Part shown: in pieces, positions 1 through 7,062 of the stretch
Position numbering within the stretch: position 1 is the stretch's first letter
How the letters are laid out: every line of letters starts with the position of its first letter
Source of the DNA: a virus
Strand: one strand, 5' to 3'
Virus record (IMG/VR): IMGVR_UViG_3300042542_003580
Coordinates: 1 to 26,391 of that record
DNA: 26,391 nt
Program-made: the position numbers and the translations under genes
The notes under the pieces: model-generated
What the model saw: the letters and a program-made list of their open reading frames with translations, nothing else
Told to the model about the DNA's origin: nothing
Databases searched by the model: none

Positions 1-1483
1 GCTCAAGATGCTGCTGCGCTGCGCTTACCGTCGCGGCTACCGCCGCGCGGGTGGTGCTCTGTAGTGCGTCGGCGTCGAGGCCCATCGAGGCCTTGCTCAT
101 GCCGGTGCGGGTCTCGCGTACCTCGTCGAGGTAGCCCAGCATCGGGAAGGCGGCCTGGCCGACAAACGGCACGGCGAACGGTTGGACCGCGCCGGCTTGA
201 CGCATACGGATGACGCCGCCCACCTCGGTGTTCAGCACGTCGTCCATGTTGACCTGCCCCTCGACCACGCCCACCCGCGGGTGGATGGCGAGCGACAGCG
301 AGTCGAGCATGTTGCGCATGATCGCCGACTTGATCTTCTGCAGGTCGGCGGTCATGTCGAACATGGAGAGCCCGATGAGCGCGTGCGGCTCCGGGTCCGG
401 GCAGAAGAGCGCGAACGGCGAGTGCGAGCACGGCTCGTTCATCACCATCTTGTAGCTCGGGCCGATGGTGCAAATCTTGCGCAGCTCCGAGATGCCGTCC
501 TTGTCGTAGTCGACCCGGATGTAGGCCTCGCAGTAGAGCACGCGCTTGTCGTCCTGCGTGCCGCCCGGGCCATATGACTGGGCGTAGGGGTTGCGCGCCA
601 GGTACTCGTCGTTCGTGTCGAGCTCGTAGACGCCCATCTGCGCCTCGACCTCATCCTTGTCGTAGCCGAGCGCCACGAGGTCGGAGACGCGCATCATCCG
701 CCGGTGCGCGACCAGGGTCGCGTCCTCGACGGAGCGCGCGCGGCGGTCGATCAGGAACTCCTCGGGCGGGATCGCCTCGATGCGCACCCGGCCGTTCTTG
801 GTCTCGCGCTTGAGCTCGACCGAGTAAATCTGCGGCGCCGGCGGCGAAAGGCCCGTCATCGGGTCCACCACCGGCGCGCCCGTCATCGGGTCCACCGGCG
901 GCTGGTACGACGGGTCGTCCATCGCCGAGATGGCGCTACCCACGACATCCGGCTCCGAGAGCAGCACCGTCAGCGCCGAGTCATCGAGCCCGGTGAAGTA
1001 CTCGGTCTTGACCTCGACCCGCTCCTCCCAGACGTACTTGGCGATGCCGAGCGCGCCGCGCAGGGCGTCCTTGAAGACCGAGTAGCAGATCAGGAAGCCG
1101 TTGTTGTCGTTCTGGAAGATGTGGTTGATGTAGTCGGTCGCCTGCTCGGCGGACGCCACGTCTTCCGGGTTGCGCGGCGCAAACTGGACAATCTTCTTCG
1201 AGCCAAAAAAGACCTTCATCAGCGACGGCATGATGCCGTTGATGGTGTCGCGCACGTCGGTCGAGACGACCTGCGATCGCCCCTCCTCCTCGTTGCCGAA
1301 GGGCTCGCCGCGGTAGTATTGGATGGCGCGCGCGCGGACCGGTGAGAGCTCCGCGTCGATAAACGAGGTGGCATCCGTCAGCTCGCCGCCGACCAGCGCC
1401 TCGAGGTCGGCGTCGTCCATGGTCTCCACGAAACCAAGGGACTGCTCGCTCTGCTCGATCAGGGACCCGTCTGCTCTATACAT
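1..1483 (-). CDS. Phage portal protein (3' end outside window)
   Basis: The minus-strand frame stays open from an ATG at 1483 to the window edge, giving about 494 residues with no stop, so the C-terminus is missing. The protein is acidic and starts MYRADGSLIEQSEQ. It holds a stretch typical of podovirus portals: a helical N-terminus with a YYRGEPFGNE motif, an NGIMPSLMKVFF segment, and near the visible end GMSKASMGLDADALQSTT, which I recognise from portal proteins of proteobacterial podoviruses. The portal would form the dodecameric DNA channel at the capsid vertex and the docking site for TerL. A GGTGG sits about 7 bases before the start. It is the last visible gene of the TerL-led minus-strand operon; the next genes off the left edge would be expected to be scaffold and capsid. 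A short duplication of the segment VDPMTGAP/VDPMTGLS lies mid-protein. The family call is from recognition, not a search. Confidence 0.88.
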   Translation of the reverse strand, partial: MYRADGSLIEQSEQSLGFVETMDDADLEALVGGELTDATSFIDAELSPVRARAIQYYRGEPFGNEEEGRSQVVSTDVRDTINGIMPSLMKVFFGSKKIVQFAPRNPEDVASAEQATDYINHIFQNDNNGFLICYSVFKDALRGALGIAKYVWEERVEVKTEYFTGLDDSALTVLLSEPDVVGSAISAMDDPSYQPPVDPMTGAPVVDPMTGLSPPAPQIYSVELKRETKNGRVRIEAIPPEEFLIDRRARSVEDATLVAHRRMMRVSDLVALGYDKDEVEAQMGVYELDTNDEYLARNPYAQSYGPGGTQDDKRVLYCEAYIRVDYDKDGISELRKICTIGPSYKMVMNEPCSHSPFALFCPDPEPHALIGLSMFDMTADLQKIKSAIMRNMLDSLSLAIHPRVGVVEGQVNMDDVLNTEVGGVIRMRQAGAVQPFAVPFVGQAAFPMLGYLDEVRETRTGMSKASMGLDADALQSTTRAAVAATVSAAQQHLE

Positions 1484-1522
1484 GAAATCGCCACCCGTGC
1501 CGATTTTGGTCTATCCCCATTG

Positions 1523-2365
1523 TCAGCCTAAAAGGGAGCCAAACTCGGCGACCGTTAGCCGAACCAGCCACGCCTCGCGGTCCTTCACCCCGAACGAGAG
1601 CACGAACCCGCCGCCGTGCTCGGCGAGCCCGGCGCAGAATTCGACCTGCGCGCCGCGGAAGTAAAACTCCCGCCCGGCGTGCGCCGGCATCAGCTTGTCG
1701 TCGTAGCGCACCAGCCGGTGCGCGTAGTACACCCGCCCGCGCTCCTTGCGCCGCTGGTGTACCACCCCGACCCAGGCGTCGCCGTGGCGGATGATCTGCG
1801 AGCCGCCGGACCAGCCGGCCAATCCCGGGAACGACTCGAAGCAGATCTTCTCCCGCGCCGGCATCAGCTGGTACGACTCTGCCGGGTGGTGCGAGTACAC
1901 AAACGAGAGCCGGTCGCCGTCTGCGCGCGGCATCCAGTTTTTCTCCATCTCCCGGGCGTGCGGGCTGTGCAGAAACTCAAGCTCGTCGACCAGGCGGCCA
2001 TCCAGGGCGCAGAGCGCCATCGTCGTGCGCACCCGGGGGCCGTGGTGCAGCCCCGAGGCCGTAAAGCGCCACCGCTTGCGGAACCAAAATAGCCTCCCGT
2101 CCTCTAAGCCGTCCCGGCACGGCAGCCGCGAGACACGCTGCGAGGCGTCGTCCACGCGCTCGACCCGCGCCAGCGACAAGTCATCGCCAAGGTCGGCGAT
2201 GTAGTTGACCGTATCCGGCCCCGGGTCGTCCCGAAACCAGATCCCGTCCGTCTCGCCGAGCTCGTAGTTCACGGCGCGGATGAGGCACCGCAGCTCCCCG
2301 CCCGGGCCAACGGCCACCGACGGGTTACACGGCAGCATCGGCGCGCACGGCACCTCGAGGCGCAC
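1523..2365 (-). CDS. Five-bladed beta-propeller, GH43/GH130-like glycan-associated protein
   Basis: About 280 residues if translation starts at the GTG at 2365. The frame is open further upstream to 2581, but that extension overlaps a better small gene and has no family-like sequence. Motifs recur in a glycosidase-like beta-propeller family of bacterial and giant-virus glycan proteins: PCNPSV (12-17), EKNW (141-144), VYSHHP (156-161), GWSGGSQ (184-190), VEFCAGLA (241-248) and LSFGVKDREAWL (256-267). Such propellers bind or process oligosaccharides and are often found with glycosyltransferases, which fits the GT25 gene upstream. The exact substrate, and whether it is catalytic, cannot be read from the sequence. 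It follows a 45-aa gene by about 32 bases and precedes the portal by about 39. A GGGG six bases before the chosen GTG could serve as a ribosome site. The start is the least certain part. Confidence 0.72.
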   Translation of the reverse strand: MRLEVPCAPMLPCNPSVAVGPGGELRCLIRAVNYELGETDGIWFRDDPGPDTVNYIADLGDDLSLARVERVDDASQRVSRLPCRDGLEDGRLFWFRKRWRFTASGLHHGPRVRTTMALCALDGRLVDELEFLHSPHAREMEKNWMPRADGDRLSFVYSHHPAESYQLMPAREKICFESFPGLAGWSGGSQIIRHGDAWVGVVHQRRKERGRVYYAHRLVRYDDKLMPAHAGREFYFRGAQVEFCAGLAEHGGGFVLSFGVKDREAWLVRLTVAEFGSLLG

Positions 2366-2397
2366 GAAGCGCCCCGCCGGCAGCCGCTCCGATAGGA

Positions 2398-2535
2398 CTA
2401 GGCTGCCTTCTTCCCGGAGGGCGGAGGCGGCGCACCCTTCCCGCCACCCTTCGGCGGCTCCGGGGGCTGCGGCTTCTCGGGGGACTTCTTGTCGAGCCGG
2501 CGCTGGAACCGCGCCACGTCGCTTGGCTTTAGCAT
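2398..2535 (-). CDS. Small Lys/Pro-rich protein (45 aa)
   Basis: A short ORF beginning MLKPSDVARFQRRLDKK and continuing as a Lys-, Pro- and Gly-rich tail ending PSGKKAA. It starts 11 bases after the glycosyltransferase stop with a GAGG nine bases upstream. Codons strongly prefer G or C in the third position, like the neighbours, which supports coding in this frame rather than in the overlapping N-terminal extension of the propeller frame. A basic, disordered tail of this type could bind nucleic acid or another virion protein, but no function can be assigned. Confidence 0.55.
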   Translation of the reverse strand: MLKPSDVARFQRRLDKKSPEKPQPPEPPKGGGKGAPPPPSGKKAA

Positions 2536-2546
2536 TCACGAGTACC

Positions 2547-3155
2547 TCACATGTGGATGGTCGATGGCATCGGCACCGCAAGGTCCTGCGTTGCCTGGGA
2601 GACCAATGGCGGCACCGCCGTCAGCACCCGCAGGTGCGGCAGCGCGTGCCACTCGAGCAGGATGTCCACGGGCGTGTTCGCGGGCTTGGTGTACATCTGC
2701 AGCGTCGGGATCGCGCGTCGGCGGTGCCAGATCGCGGCCGTACACAGCGGGTACTTGATCTCCCACAGGCTCGCCGACTCCTTCTTCGCCGGCTTCTGGT
2801 CCGTGCAGCACGAGTTCAAGTACACCAGGTCGCACCACTCGGGCACCTCGGCGCGCATCTGCGCCCAGCGCTCGGCAAAGTTATCCGGCAGGATGAAGTC
2901 ATCCTCAAAGATCACGAACTCCTCGTGCCCCTCGCGCCACGCAATCTGCCAGGCGATGTGCCACGACAAGACCAGGCACGTCGCGCCGCGGGTCACGAAA
3001 TAGTCCGAGTGCATCGGGATCTCGGACTTCACCTGCATCGTCTTGCCGAAGATGCCGTAGATGAAATCCAACTGGATGCCAGCCTTCGCGGCCTGCGCGC
3101 GGGCGTGCTCGGTGCGCTCCGGGGTCTCGGAGAGCGTGATGCAGTAGTACTTCAC
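2547..3155 (-). CDS. Glycosyltransferase family 25 (LPS-type)
   Basis: A 202-residue protein starting VKYYCITLSETPERTEHA, the classical N-terminal strand of GT25 enzymes. A GATCLVLSWHIAWQIAW segment follows at 57-73, matching the family's 'xxCxxSHxxxW' region. The acidic EDD (84-86, in FEDDF) is the expected metal/nucleotide-sugar site. GT25 enzymes transfer galactose or glucose to lipopolysaccharide or other acceptors. I chose the GTG at 3155 because it overlaps the methyltransferase stop as GTGA and has a GGAGGG ribosome site; the longer frame to 3350 lies inside the methyltransferase and is not family-like. Encoded between terL and portal, it may decorate a virion protein or host surface glycan; the target is inference. 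Confidence 0.82.
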   Translation of the reverse strand: MKYYCITLSETPERTEHARAQAAKAGIQLDFIYGIFGKTMQVKSEIPMHSDYFVTRGATCLVLSWHIAWQIAWREGHEEFVIFEDDFILPDNFAERWAQMRAEVPEWCDLVYLNSCCTDQKPAKKESASLWEIKYPLCTAAIWHRRRAIPTLQMYTKPANTPVDILLEWHALPHLRVLTAVPPLVSQATQDLAVPMPSTIHM

Positions 3156-3823
3156 TCGATTCCCTCCACGCCGCGGTCCTTGCCGAAGGCAAACTTGCCC
3201 GAGCGGCGCACGACAGAGCGGTGCAGGAAGTGCGCATCGCAAAACTCGTCCACCGCGCGCGTCACGCCGGGCCACGCCTGGTAGTCGTCGCCGAACAGAA
3301 TCCCGCCCCGGCGCAGGAGCGGCCAGTAGTTTGCTAGGTCCGCCTTGCAATCCTCGTAGTCGTGCGAGCCGTCGATGTAGATGACGTCCGCCACGATATT
3401 TTTTTCGGCCACCACCCGCGCCGCGATCGTCGCCGGCAGGGGGAGGGGGGTCACGCGCTCGGTCAGCTCAAGGCGCGCCATGTTCGACAGGAACAGCTCG
3501 TGCAGCCGTGGGTAGCCCGCGTGCAGCCGCAGCGCCTCGTGCAGCCAGCGATTGTCCCCGTCGTGGCGCGCGTAGTTCTCGTGCGACCCGAGCCAAGTGT
3601 CGATGCACAAGAGCCGCGCGTCGAGCCCCAGGCGCTTGCAGATCGCCATCATGTTAGCCGCCGAGCGCCCCTTCCACGAGCCCACCTCGATGATGGTCGT
3701 GGGGCGCACCGCCGCCAGGACCTGCTCAAACATCGGGTCATCCGAGCCCCAGCCCTGCAGGTCGTGCTCGACTATCTTCGCGCCCGAGTACGGGTCCACC
3801 AAAAAGAAATCCCGCCAGTTCAT
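3152..3823 (-). CDS. Class I SAM-dependent methyltransferase (Methyltransf_24-like)
   Basis: A 223-residue protein. Motif I, IIEVGSWKGRSA (44-55), is the glycine-rich SAM loop. CIDTW (73-77) carries the acidic residue after strand 2. IYIDGSHDYED (148-158) and GGILFGDDY (173-181) match the small-molecule/sugar methyltransferase group that often accompanies glycosyltransferases. It is not a DNA methylase, since there is no N/DPPY or PCQ motif. The ATG at 3823 overlaps the TerL stop as ATGA, and the gene ends in a GTGA overlap with the GT25 gene, so the three are probably translationally coupled. The likely role is methylation of a sugar or glycan added by the adjacent GT25 enzyme; that pairing is inferred from position. 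Confidence 0.82.
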   Translation of the reverse strand: MNWRDFFLVDPYSGAKIVEHDLQGWGSDDPMFEQVLAAVRPTTIIEVGSWKGRSAANMMAICKRLGLDARLLCIDTWLGSHENYARHDGDNRWLHEALRLHAGYPRLHELFLSNMARLELTERVTPLPLPATIAARVVAEKNIVADVIYIDGSHDYEDCKADLANYWPLLRRGGILFGDDYQAWPGVTRAVDEFCDAHFLHRSVVRRSGKFAFGKDRGVEGIE

Positions 3824-5226
3824 ACCACCCCCCGGATCTGCCGCTTGACCGCCTTCTGCCATGTCGGCGCGTACACGCCGCCGCCCGTCGCCGCCTCAGA
3901 CGCAAAGGTCAGCACGAAGGCATCCGCCACGTCGGGCGACGCAAGGCCACGGCGCTTCATGTCGTCCTTTCCCTCGAGGCGCAGCTTCCCGTTCGACATG
4001 AACGAGTAGCGCGGCGAGGATAGCTCATTCACCAGCCGCTCGTCGCGCGGCAGCTTGCAGTCGCGCGCCTCTAGCCACGCCTTCGCCTTGCCCCAAAGCT
4101 CCGCGCGCAGGTTCGTGTACTGGCCCTTGAAGGCCGGCGACTCGCCGACATTGATCCCGCGCGCCGGCAGCTTCAGCTCCCGCAGCCGGTCCACCACGCC
4201 CGCGCCAAGGCCGATGCTGTCCACCAGGATCTCGACCGGGCGGTCGCGGTGGTCGGTGCTCTCCCACTCGTGCATCACCGCGCCCGTCAGCGCCATCAGG
4301 TCGAGGCCCCTCCATGTCTTCACCGGCGCCACGACCACGTTCGCCTGGCGCTTGCAGAGCGCCGAGGAGTCCGCGCCGAAGCGCGCCACGTCCAGCCCCC
4401 ACAGCACCGGCGCGCCCGGGTTCTGCACCACGTCCCGGTCCACCGCCGACTGGGCGAGCTCAAGCCCGATCAGCGTGTCATCGTCCGCCACCGGGAACTC
4501 GCCGAGCACGCGCACCCGGTAGGCGTTGCTGCCCTCGCCGTACCGGCTCGACATCTCGGCGACGTAATCCTCCGAGACCCGGGGCGAGTCGAGGCAGCTG
4601 ACGTGCAGGTTCTTCCACTCGCCGGACAGGCGGTGGAAGGTGTCGTAGAAGTACCCCTGCGTCCGGGTGGGGTTGCCCAAGAGCAGCGTCGTGGCGTTGT
4701 GGCCGGACATCGAGCCGCCCGCCGACTCGAAGACCGCCTCGGACACGCCCGGGGCCTCGTCCACCACCAGCAGCACATACTCGGCGTGGATGCCCTGCAG
4801 GGCGTCCGGCTGCTCCGCGCGGCTGGTGCGCGCCGAGATGAAGGCCTCCTCCGGGCTCGCCTTCAGCTCGATGCGGTCGGACTTGATCTCGAGCAGCTCG
4901 GCCACCGCCGGCGGCAGGAGCTTGGCCCAGCGGCGGCACTCGCCGAAGAGGGCGTCGAAGAGCTGCGATGCCGTGGGGGCCGTGACGACCACCTTGACCG
5001 GGACGCGGGTGAGCATGAACCAGAGCATGGCCCACGAGGCCACGGTGGACTTGCCGGTGCCGTGGCCGGAGCGGACGCTGATCTTGCGCTCGCCGGCCGC
5101 CAGAAGCTCTAGGAGGCGGCGCTGCCACGGGTCGGGGGTGACGCCTAGGACCTCCTCCACGAAGGCCACAGGGGCCGCGTGGTAGCGTTTGACGAAGGCG
5201 AAGTACGGGTTTTCAGAATTTTTCAT
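3820..5226 (-). CDS. terL: Terminase large subunit
   Basis: A 468-residue packaging motor. The ATPase domain shows Walker A SGHGTGKST (53-61), Walker B LLVVDEA (152-158) with catalytic Glu157, and a LLLGNPT coupling motif (181-187). The C-terminal RNase H-like nuclease has three acidic clusters: LDVARFG (Asp279), LVDSIGLG (Asp336) and SPDVADAF (Asp432/Asp435). Length and domain order are complete. It cuts concatemeric DNA and pumps it into the prohead through the portal encoded downstream. The start is the ATG at 5226 (MKNSENPYFAF); there is only a weak ribosome site, and the upstream 350 bases are the putative origin. terS lies on the other side of that region in the same orientation. Confidence 0.95.
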   Translation of the reverse strand: MKNSENPYFAFVKRYHAAPVAFVEEVLGVTPDPWQRRLLELLAAGERKISVRSGHGTGKSTVASWAMLWFMLTRVPVKVVVTAPTASQLFDALFGECRRWAKLLPPAVAELLEIKSDRIELKASPEEAFISARTSRAEQPDALQGIHAEYVLLVVDEAPGVSEAVFESAGGSMSGHNATTLLLGNPTRTQGYFYDTFHRLSGEWKNLHVSCLDSPRVSEDYVAEMSSRYGEGSNAYRVRVLGEFPVADDDTLIGLELAQSAVDRDVVQNPGAPVLWGLDVARFGADSSALCKRQANVVVAPVKTWRGLDLMALTGAVMHEWESTDHRDRPVEILVDSIGLGAGVVDRLRELKLPARGINVGESPAFKGQYTNLRAELWGKAKAWLEARDCKLPRDERLVNELSSPRYSFMSNGKLRLEGKDDMKRRGLASPDVADAFVLTFASEAATGGGVYAPTWQKAVKRQIRGVV

Positions 5227-5330
5227 GGGGTCCGTGTGGGGTTACGCAAGCGCCGACCCCCCGGCGGGGGCCACCCCCCGGGGGGGGTCTGGCGGGCGGC
5301 CGGAATCGCCCGGCGCGCTGTCGCTAGGGG

Positions 5331-5346
5331 AATCAAGCACTTACGC
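5331..5346 (+). repeat. Direct repeat copy 1 in origin region
   Basis: AATCAAGCACTTACGC, matched at 15 of 16 bases by AATCAAGCACTTGCGC at 5448-5463, 117 bases away in the same orientation. The pair flanks the stem-loop and the AT-rich island. It could be an initiator or transcription-factor site, or a duplicated promoter element for terL. Confidence 0.7.
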
Positions 5347-5447
5347 GCGCCCCCGTCGTTGAGGGGGGGATTGTCCGCAGGGCGGTCACAATCGCCCCGA
5401 TTTAACATAATGGGTGTTATACGCACTACGCGCCGCAACCCCTTGCG

Positions 5448-5463
5448 AATCAAGCACTTGCGC
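5448..5463 (+). repeat. Direct repeat copy 2 in origin region
   Basis: Second copy of the 16-base repeat (see 5331-5346), differing by one base and lying 56 bases before the first DnaA box. Confidence 0.7.
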
Positions 5464-5518
5464 CGTGCGTGCGTGTGCGCATCGGTGCCCGAGCGCGTGC
5501 TGATCGCCAGGCCGTAAG

Positions 5519-5561
5519 TTATCCACAGGTTATCCACAGGTTATCCACAGAGTTATCCACA
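5519..5561 (+). promoter_or_regulatory. Four tandem perfect DnaA boxes
   Basis: TTATCCACA occurs at 5519-5527, 5530-5538, 5541-5549 and 5553-5561, all on the plus strand, with start-to-start spacing of 11, 11 and 12 bases, about one helical turn. Each matches the high-affinity consensus of bacterial DnaA exactly. This spacing puts the boxes on one face of the helix and suits co-operative DnaA loading. The cluster implies host DnaA recruitment for phage replication, or less likely DnaA-controlled transcription. Confidence 0.88.
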
Positions 5562-5576
5562 GCCCGGTTCAATGAG

Positions 5577-6071
5577 TCACGCGCGCGGGACCGTCGGCGT
5601 CGATGCGTCATCTGTCAGCTTTTCGGGTTCCTGCACGCTCACGGTCCGCATCAGGTCGCGCACCGCAGCAAGGTGCAGCGCCGTTGTATCGGTGATGCGG
5701 ACATCGTTCTGGACCTTGTTGCCCCAACGCTTCGGGTCCATCCGTTCGGCCAGCCATTGCCTCGCACCCATCGCAACCTTCGCGGCGTTCGGGTCGATCT
5801 GCTCCTGCTCCACTTGGTCGGCCAGCGCCTCAATGCGCTCCGCATTCGCCAGGGCACGCGCAGTCCGCACCAGCTCGAACTTCTCATGCCTCGCGGGATC
5901 GGACTGGATTGTCTCCCACAAGAGCTGATAAGGGATCTCGCTGCCCTTCACGAACGAGGACAGGCTGTTGCCCTCGGCGAGATGAATCCAGAGCTGGTCC
6001 CAGAAGGCCGGCGATTCCATGACCGCCAGCGCCTTCTCCCGCCTCGCCCGTTTGATTGGTGTCCCTGCCAT
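5577..6071 (-). CDS. terS: Terminase small subunit-like protein
   Basis: A 164-residue protein with an N-terminal helical region (ESPAFWDQLWIHLAEGNSL, about 19-37), which resembles the HTH-type DNA-binding part of small terminases. A central helical hairpin (AERIEALADQVEQEQIDP) follows, then ARQWLAERMDPKRWGNKV (about 103-120). The 'W-L-A-x-x-x-x-P-K-x-W/Y-G-x-K' pattern is what I recognise from small-terminase-like phage proteins. TerS forms a ring that recognises the packaging site and stimulates TerL. Its ATG at 6071 overlaps the stop of the zinc-ribbon gene by one base (TAATG). The putative origin separates it from terL, an uncommon gap for this gene pair. Its C-terminus (after about 145) looks disordered. 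Confidence 0.75.
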   Translation of the reverse strand: MAGTPIKRARREKALAVMESPAFWDQLWIHLAEGNSLSSFVKGSEIPYQLLWETIQSDPARHEKFELVRTARALANAERIEALADQVEQEQIDPNAAKVAMGARQWLAERMDPKRWGNKVQNDVRITDTTALHLAAVRDLMRTVSVQEPEKLTDDASTPTVPRA

Positions 6072-6364
6072 TAGTCGCTCACATGCACATAGGTGCTGAC
6101 GTCTTCGTAGTCCATGTCGTAACCATCCACCGGCACCACGTCGAAGTTAGACCAGCGCCGCTTCACAGGCTCCGGTCTCTCTTGCCGCGTCGCTCGAGGA
6201 GACGGTCGGTTGCGTATCTCTTCGGCGTAAACACGGCGCCACAGCTTCTCAGCCGTCGTGAACCGGTGCCCGCAGGTCAGGCACTCCCGCCGACGCCTCG
6301 CCTCGGTCGGGAACTGGTAGACCTTCACGACCTCGCTAGGCTTGGAGCACTTCGGGCACTTCAT
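6071..6364 (-). CDS. NrdR-like zinc-ribbon protein without ATP-cone
   Basis: A 97-residue protein. Residues 1-41 (MKCPKC...RRRRECLTCGHRFTTAEKL) match the N-terminal zinc ribbon of the ribonucleotide-reductase repressor NrdR, with cysteines at 3, 6, 28 and 31 and the basic RRRREC patch that contacts DNA. The ATP-cone that follows in NrdR is absent; instead there is a basic linker and an acidic tail (DGYDMDYEDVSTYVHVSD). The ATG at 6364 overlaps the stop of the nuclease gene (ATGA), so it is preferred over an upstream start. It could be a phage transcription regulator that binds NrdR-box-like sites, or a zinc-ribbon accessory to terminase. Without the ATP-cone it cannot sense dATP in the NrdR manner. 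Confidence 0.7.
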   Translation of the reverse strand: MKCPKCSKPSEVVKVYQFPTEARRRRECLTCGHRFTTAEKLWRRVYAEEIRNRPSPRATRQERPEPVKRRWSNFDVVPVDGYDMDYEDVSTYVHVSD

Positions 6365-6684
6365 CGTTCGGGCAGCTCGGCCTTTGCCATCTTCAGCCAA
6401 TCTTCCAAGGGTTGCACCACGAGGAACTCACGCTTGTCGCCCCGGCAGATGACGACCGGGATCTCGTAAGGCGCGCACGCTGCCTTCGCCTGGTCGACCC
6501 AATCGTAGACCGCGATGCTCTTGCGTCGCTTCACCTCGACCACGAACCGGCCAAGTCGAATGTCGCAGCCACCGTCTCGAGCCTGCCCGAGCTCACGCTT
6601 CACGACCCATCCGGTCGCTTGGCTAATCTTGTCGCAGACCTCTCGCTCGGTCTCAGCGCCGCGTTGTCGTTGTCGTAGTCCCAT
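6361..6684 (-). CDS. Small PD-(D/E)XK nuclease (Holliday-junction-resolvase/VRR-NUC-like)
   Basis: A 107-residue, basic protein with a minimal PD-(D/E)XK core: Glu14 in the first helix (ETEREV), Asp41 in GGCDIRLG, and Glu50-Val-Lys52 in FVVEVKRR, followed by a helix with Gln65 (WVDQAK). This order is typical of single-domain Holliday-junction resolvases and VRR-NUC-like nucleases. It could trim replication or recombination junctions before packaging, which fits its place just upstream of terS. The start at 6684 follows the previous stop by three bases. It overlaps the zinc-ribbon gene by four. Confidence 0.72.
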   Translation of the reverse strand: MGLRQRQRGAETEREVCDKISQATGWVVKRELGQARDGGCDIRLGRFVVEVKRRKSIAVYDWVDQAKAACAPYEIPVVICRGDKREFLVVQPLEDWLKMAKAELPER

Positions 6685-6687
6685 GCC

Positions 6688-7062
6688 TCACCATCTCGCA
6701 GTCAATCGGCCCAAGTCTACCGCATAGCACAGGCCAGCAATCAAGGGACGCAGCCGGCGCCGCATCCGTTGGTCTCGCTTGCTCTGCCGGGTCTGTTCCC
6801 TGCGACGCTCGAGGTTCGCTTGGTAATAGGCTCGATGGTACCGGGTGCGCTTGTCGGCCCACGGCTCCGGCTGCCTTGATTCATCGACGGCCTGGGCCAC
6901 GATGACTCGCACCTGGTTGGCCTCAATGACCTGCCGCGCCATCTCGCTGATTTGCTCGATCGTGCGCGACTTCTTCCGGTGACCCTCTCGATGGTGCCGG
7001 TGAGGCAAGCCGCCCGTGTTCTCGGTCAAACAGACCGGGCAGAGCTTAACGACCTTTTTCAT
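6688..7062 (-). CDS. Hypothetical basic protein with Cys/His-rich N-terminus
   Basis: A 124-residue, strongly basic protein. The N-terminus has CPVC (8-11) and then HRHHREGHRKK, a spacing that could bind zinc. The middle and end are helical and Arg-rich (RTRYHRAYYQANLERRREQ and onward), resembling DNA- or RNA-binding coiled segments. It starts at an ATG (7062) with AGGTGG just upstream and overlaps the preceding gene by 17 bases. No family recognised; a nucleic-acid-binding role is only a guess from charge and Cys/His content. Confidence 0.6.
   Translation of the reverse strand: MKKVVKLCPVCLTENTGGLPHRHHREGHRKKSRTIEQISEMARQVIEANQVRVIVAQAVDESRQPEPWADKRTRYHRAYYQANLERRREQTRQSKRDQRMRRRLRPLIAGLCYAVDLGRLTARW

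Larger units (their letters stand above)
5227..5576. other. Non-coding putative replication origin between terS and terL
   Basis: This 350-base stretch has no convincing gene. One open minus-strand frame (5223-5537) begins inside the DnaA boxes and has no family-like protein sequence. From right to left it contains four DnaA boxes (5519-5561), two copies of a 16-base repeat (5331-5346 and 5448-5463), an AT-rich island around 5400-5425 in an otherwise very GC-rich stretch, an imperfect stem-loop at 5364-5398 (GATTGTCCGC pairing with GCGGTCACAATC), and a G/C-run inverted repeat at 5255-5289. Box cluster plus AT-rich unwinding-like element resembles a DnaA-dependent origin. It may also carry the terL promoter and a packaging (pac/cos) site, which cannot be separated by eye. 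Confidence 0.7.

Noticed and set aside
704-1345. 213-aa plus-strand frame opposite the portal gene
   Set aside because: Arg/Val/His-rich shadow of the portal frame, caused by GC-rich codons; no motif and no operon context.
2365-2581. N-terminal extension of the propeller protein to 352 residues
   Set aside because: The extension overlaps the 45-aa gene with better codon pattern, and it is Arg/Ala-rich without resemblance to the propeller family.
5255-5289. G/C-run inverted repeat upstream of terL as a terminator
   Set aside because: The stem can be drawn (GACCCCCC with GGGGGGTC) but no T-run follows; it is as likely to be a low-complexity tract or part of the origin.
5223-5537. 104-aa minus-strand frame across the intergenic region
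   Set aside because: It begins inside the DnaA boxes, has no family-like sequence, no ribosome site and runs through G/C homopolymer tracts; a non-coding origin explains the region better.
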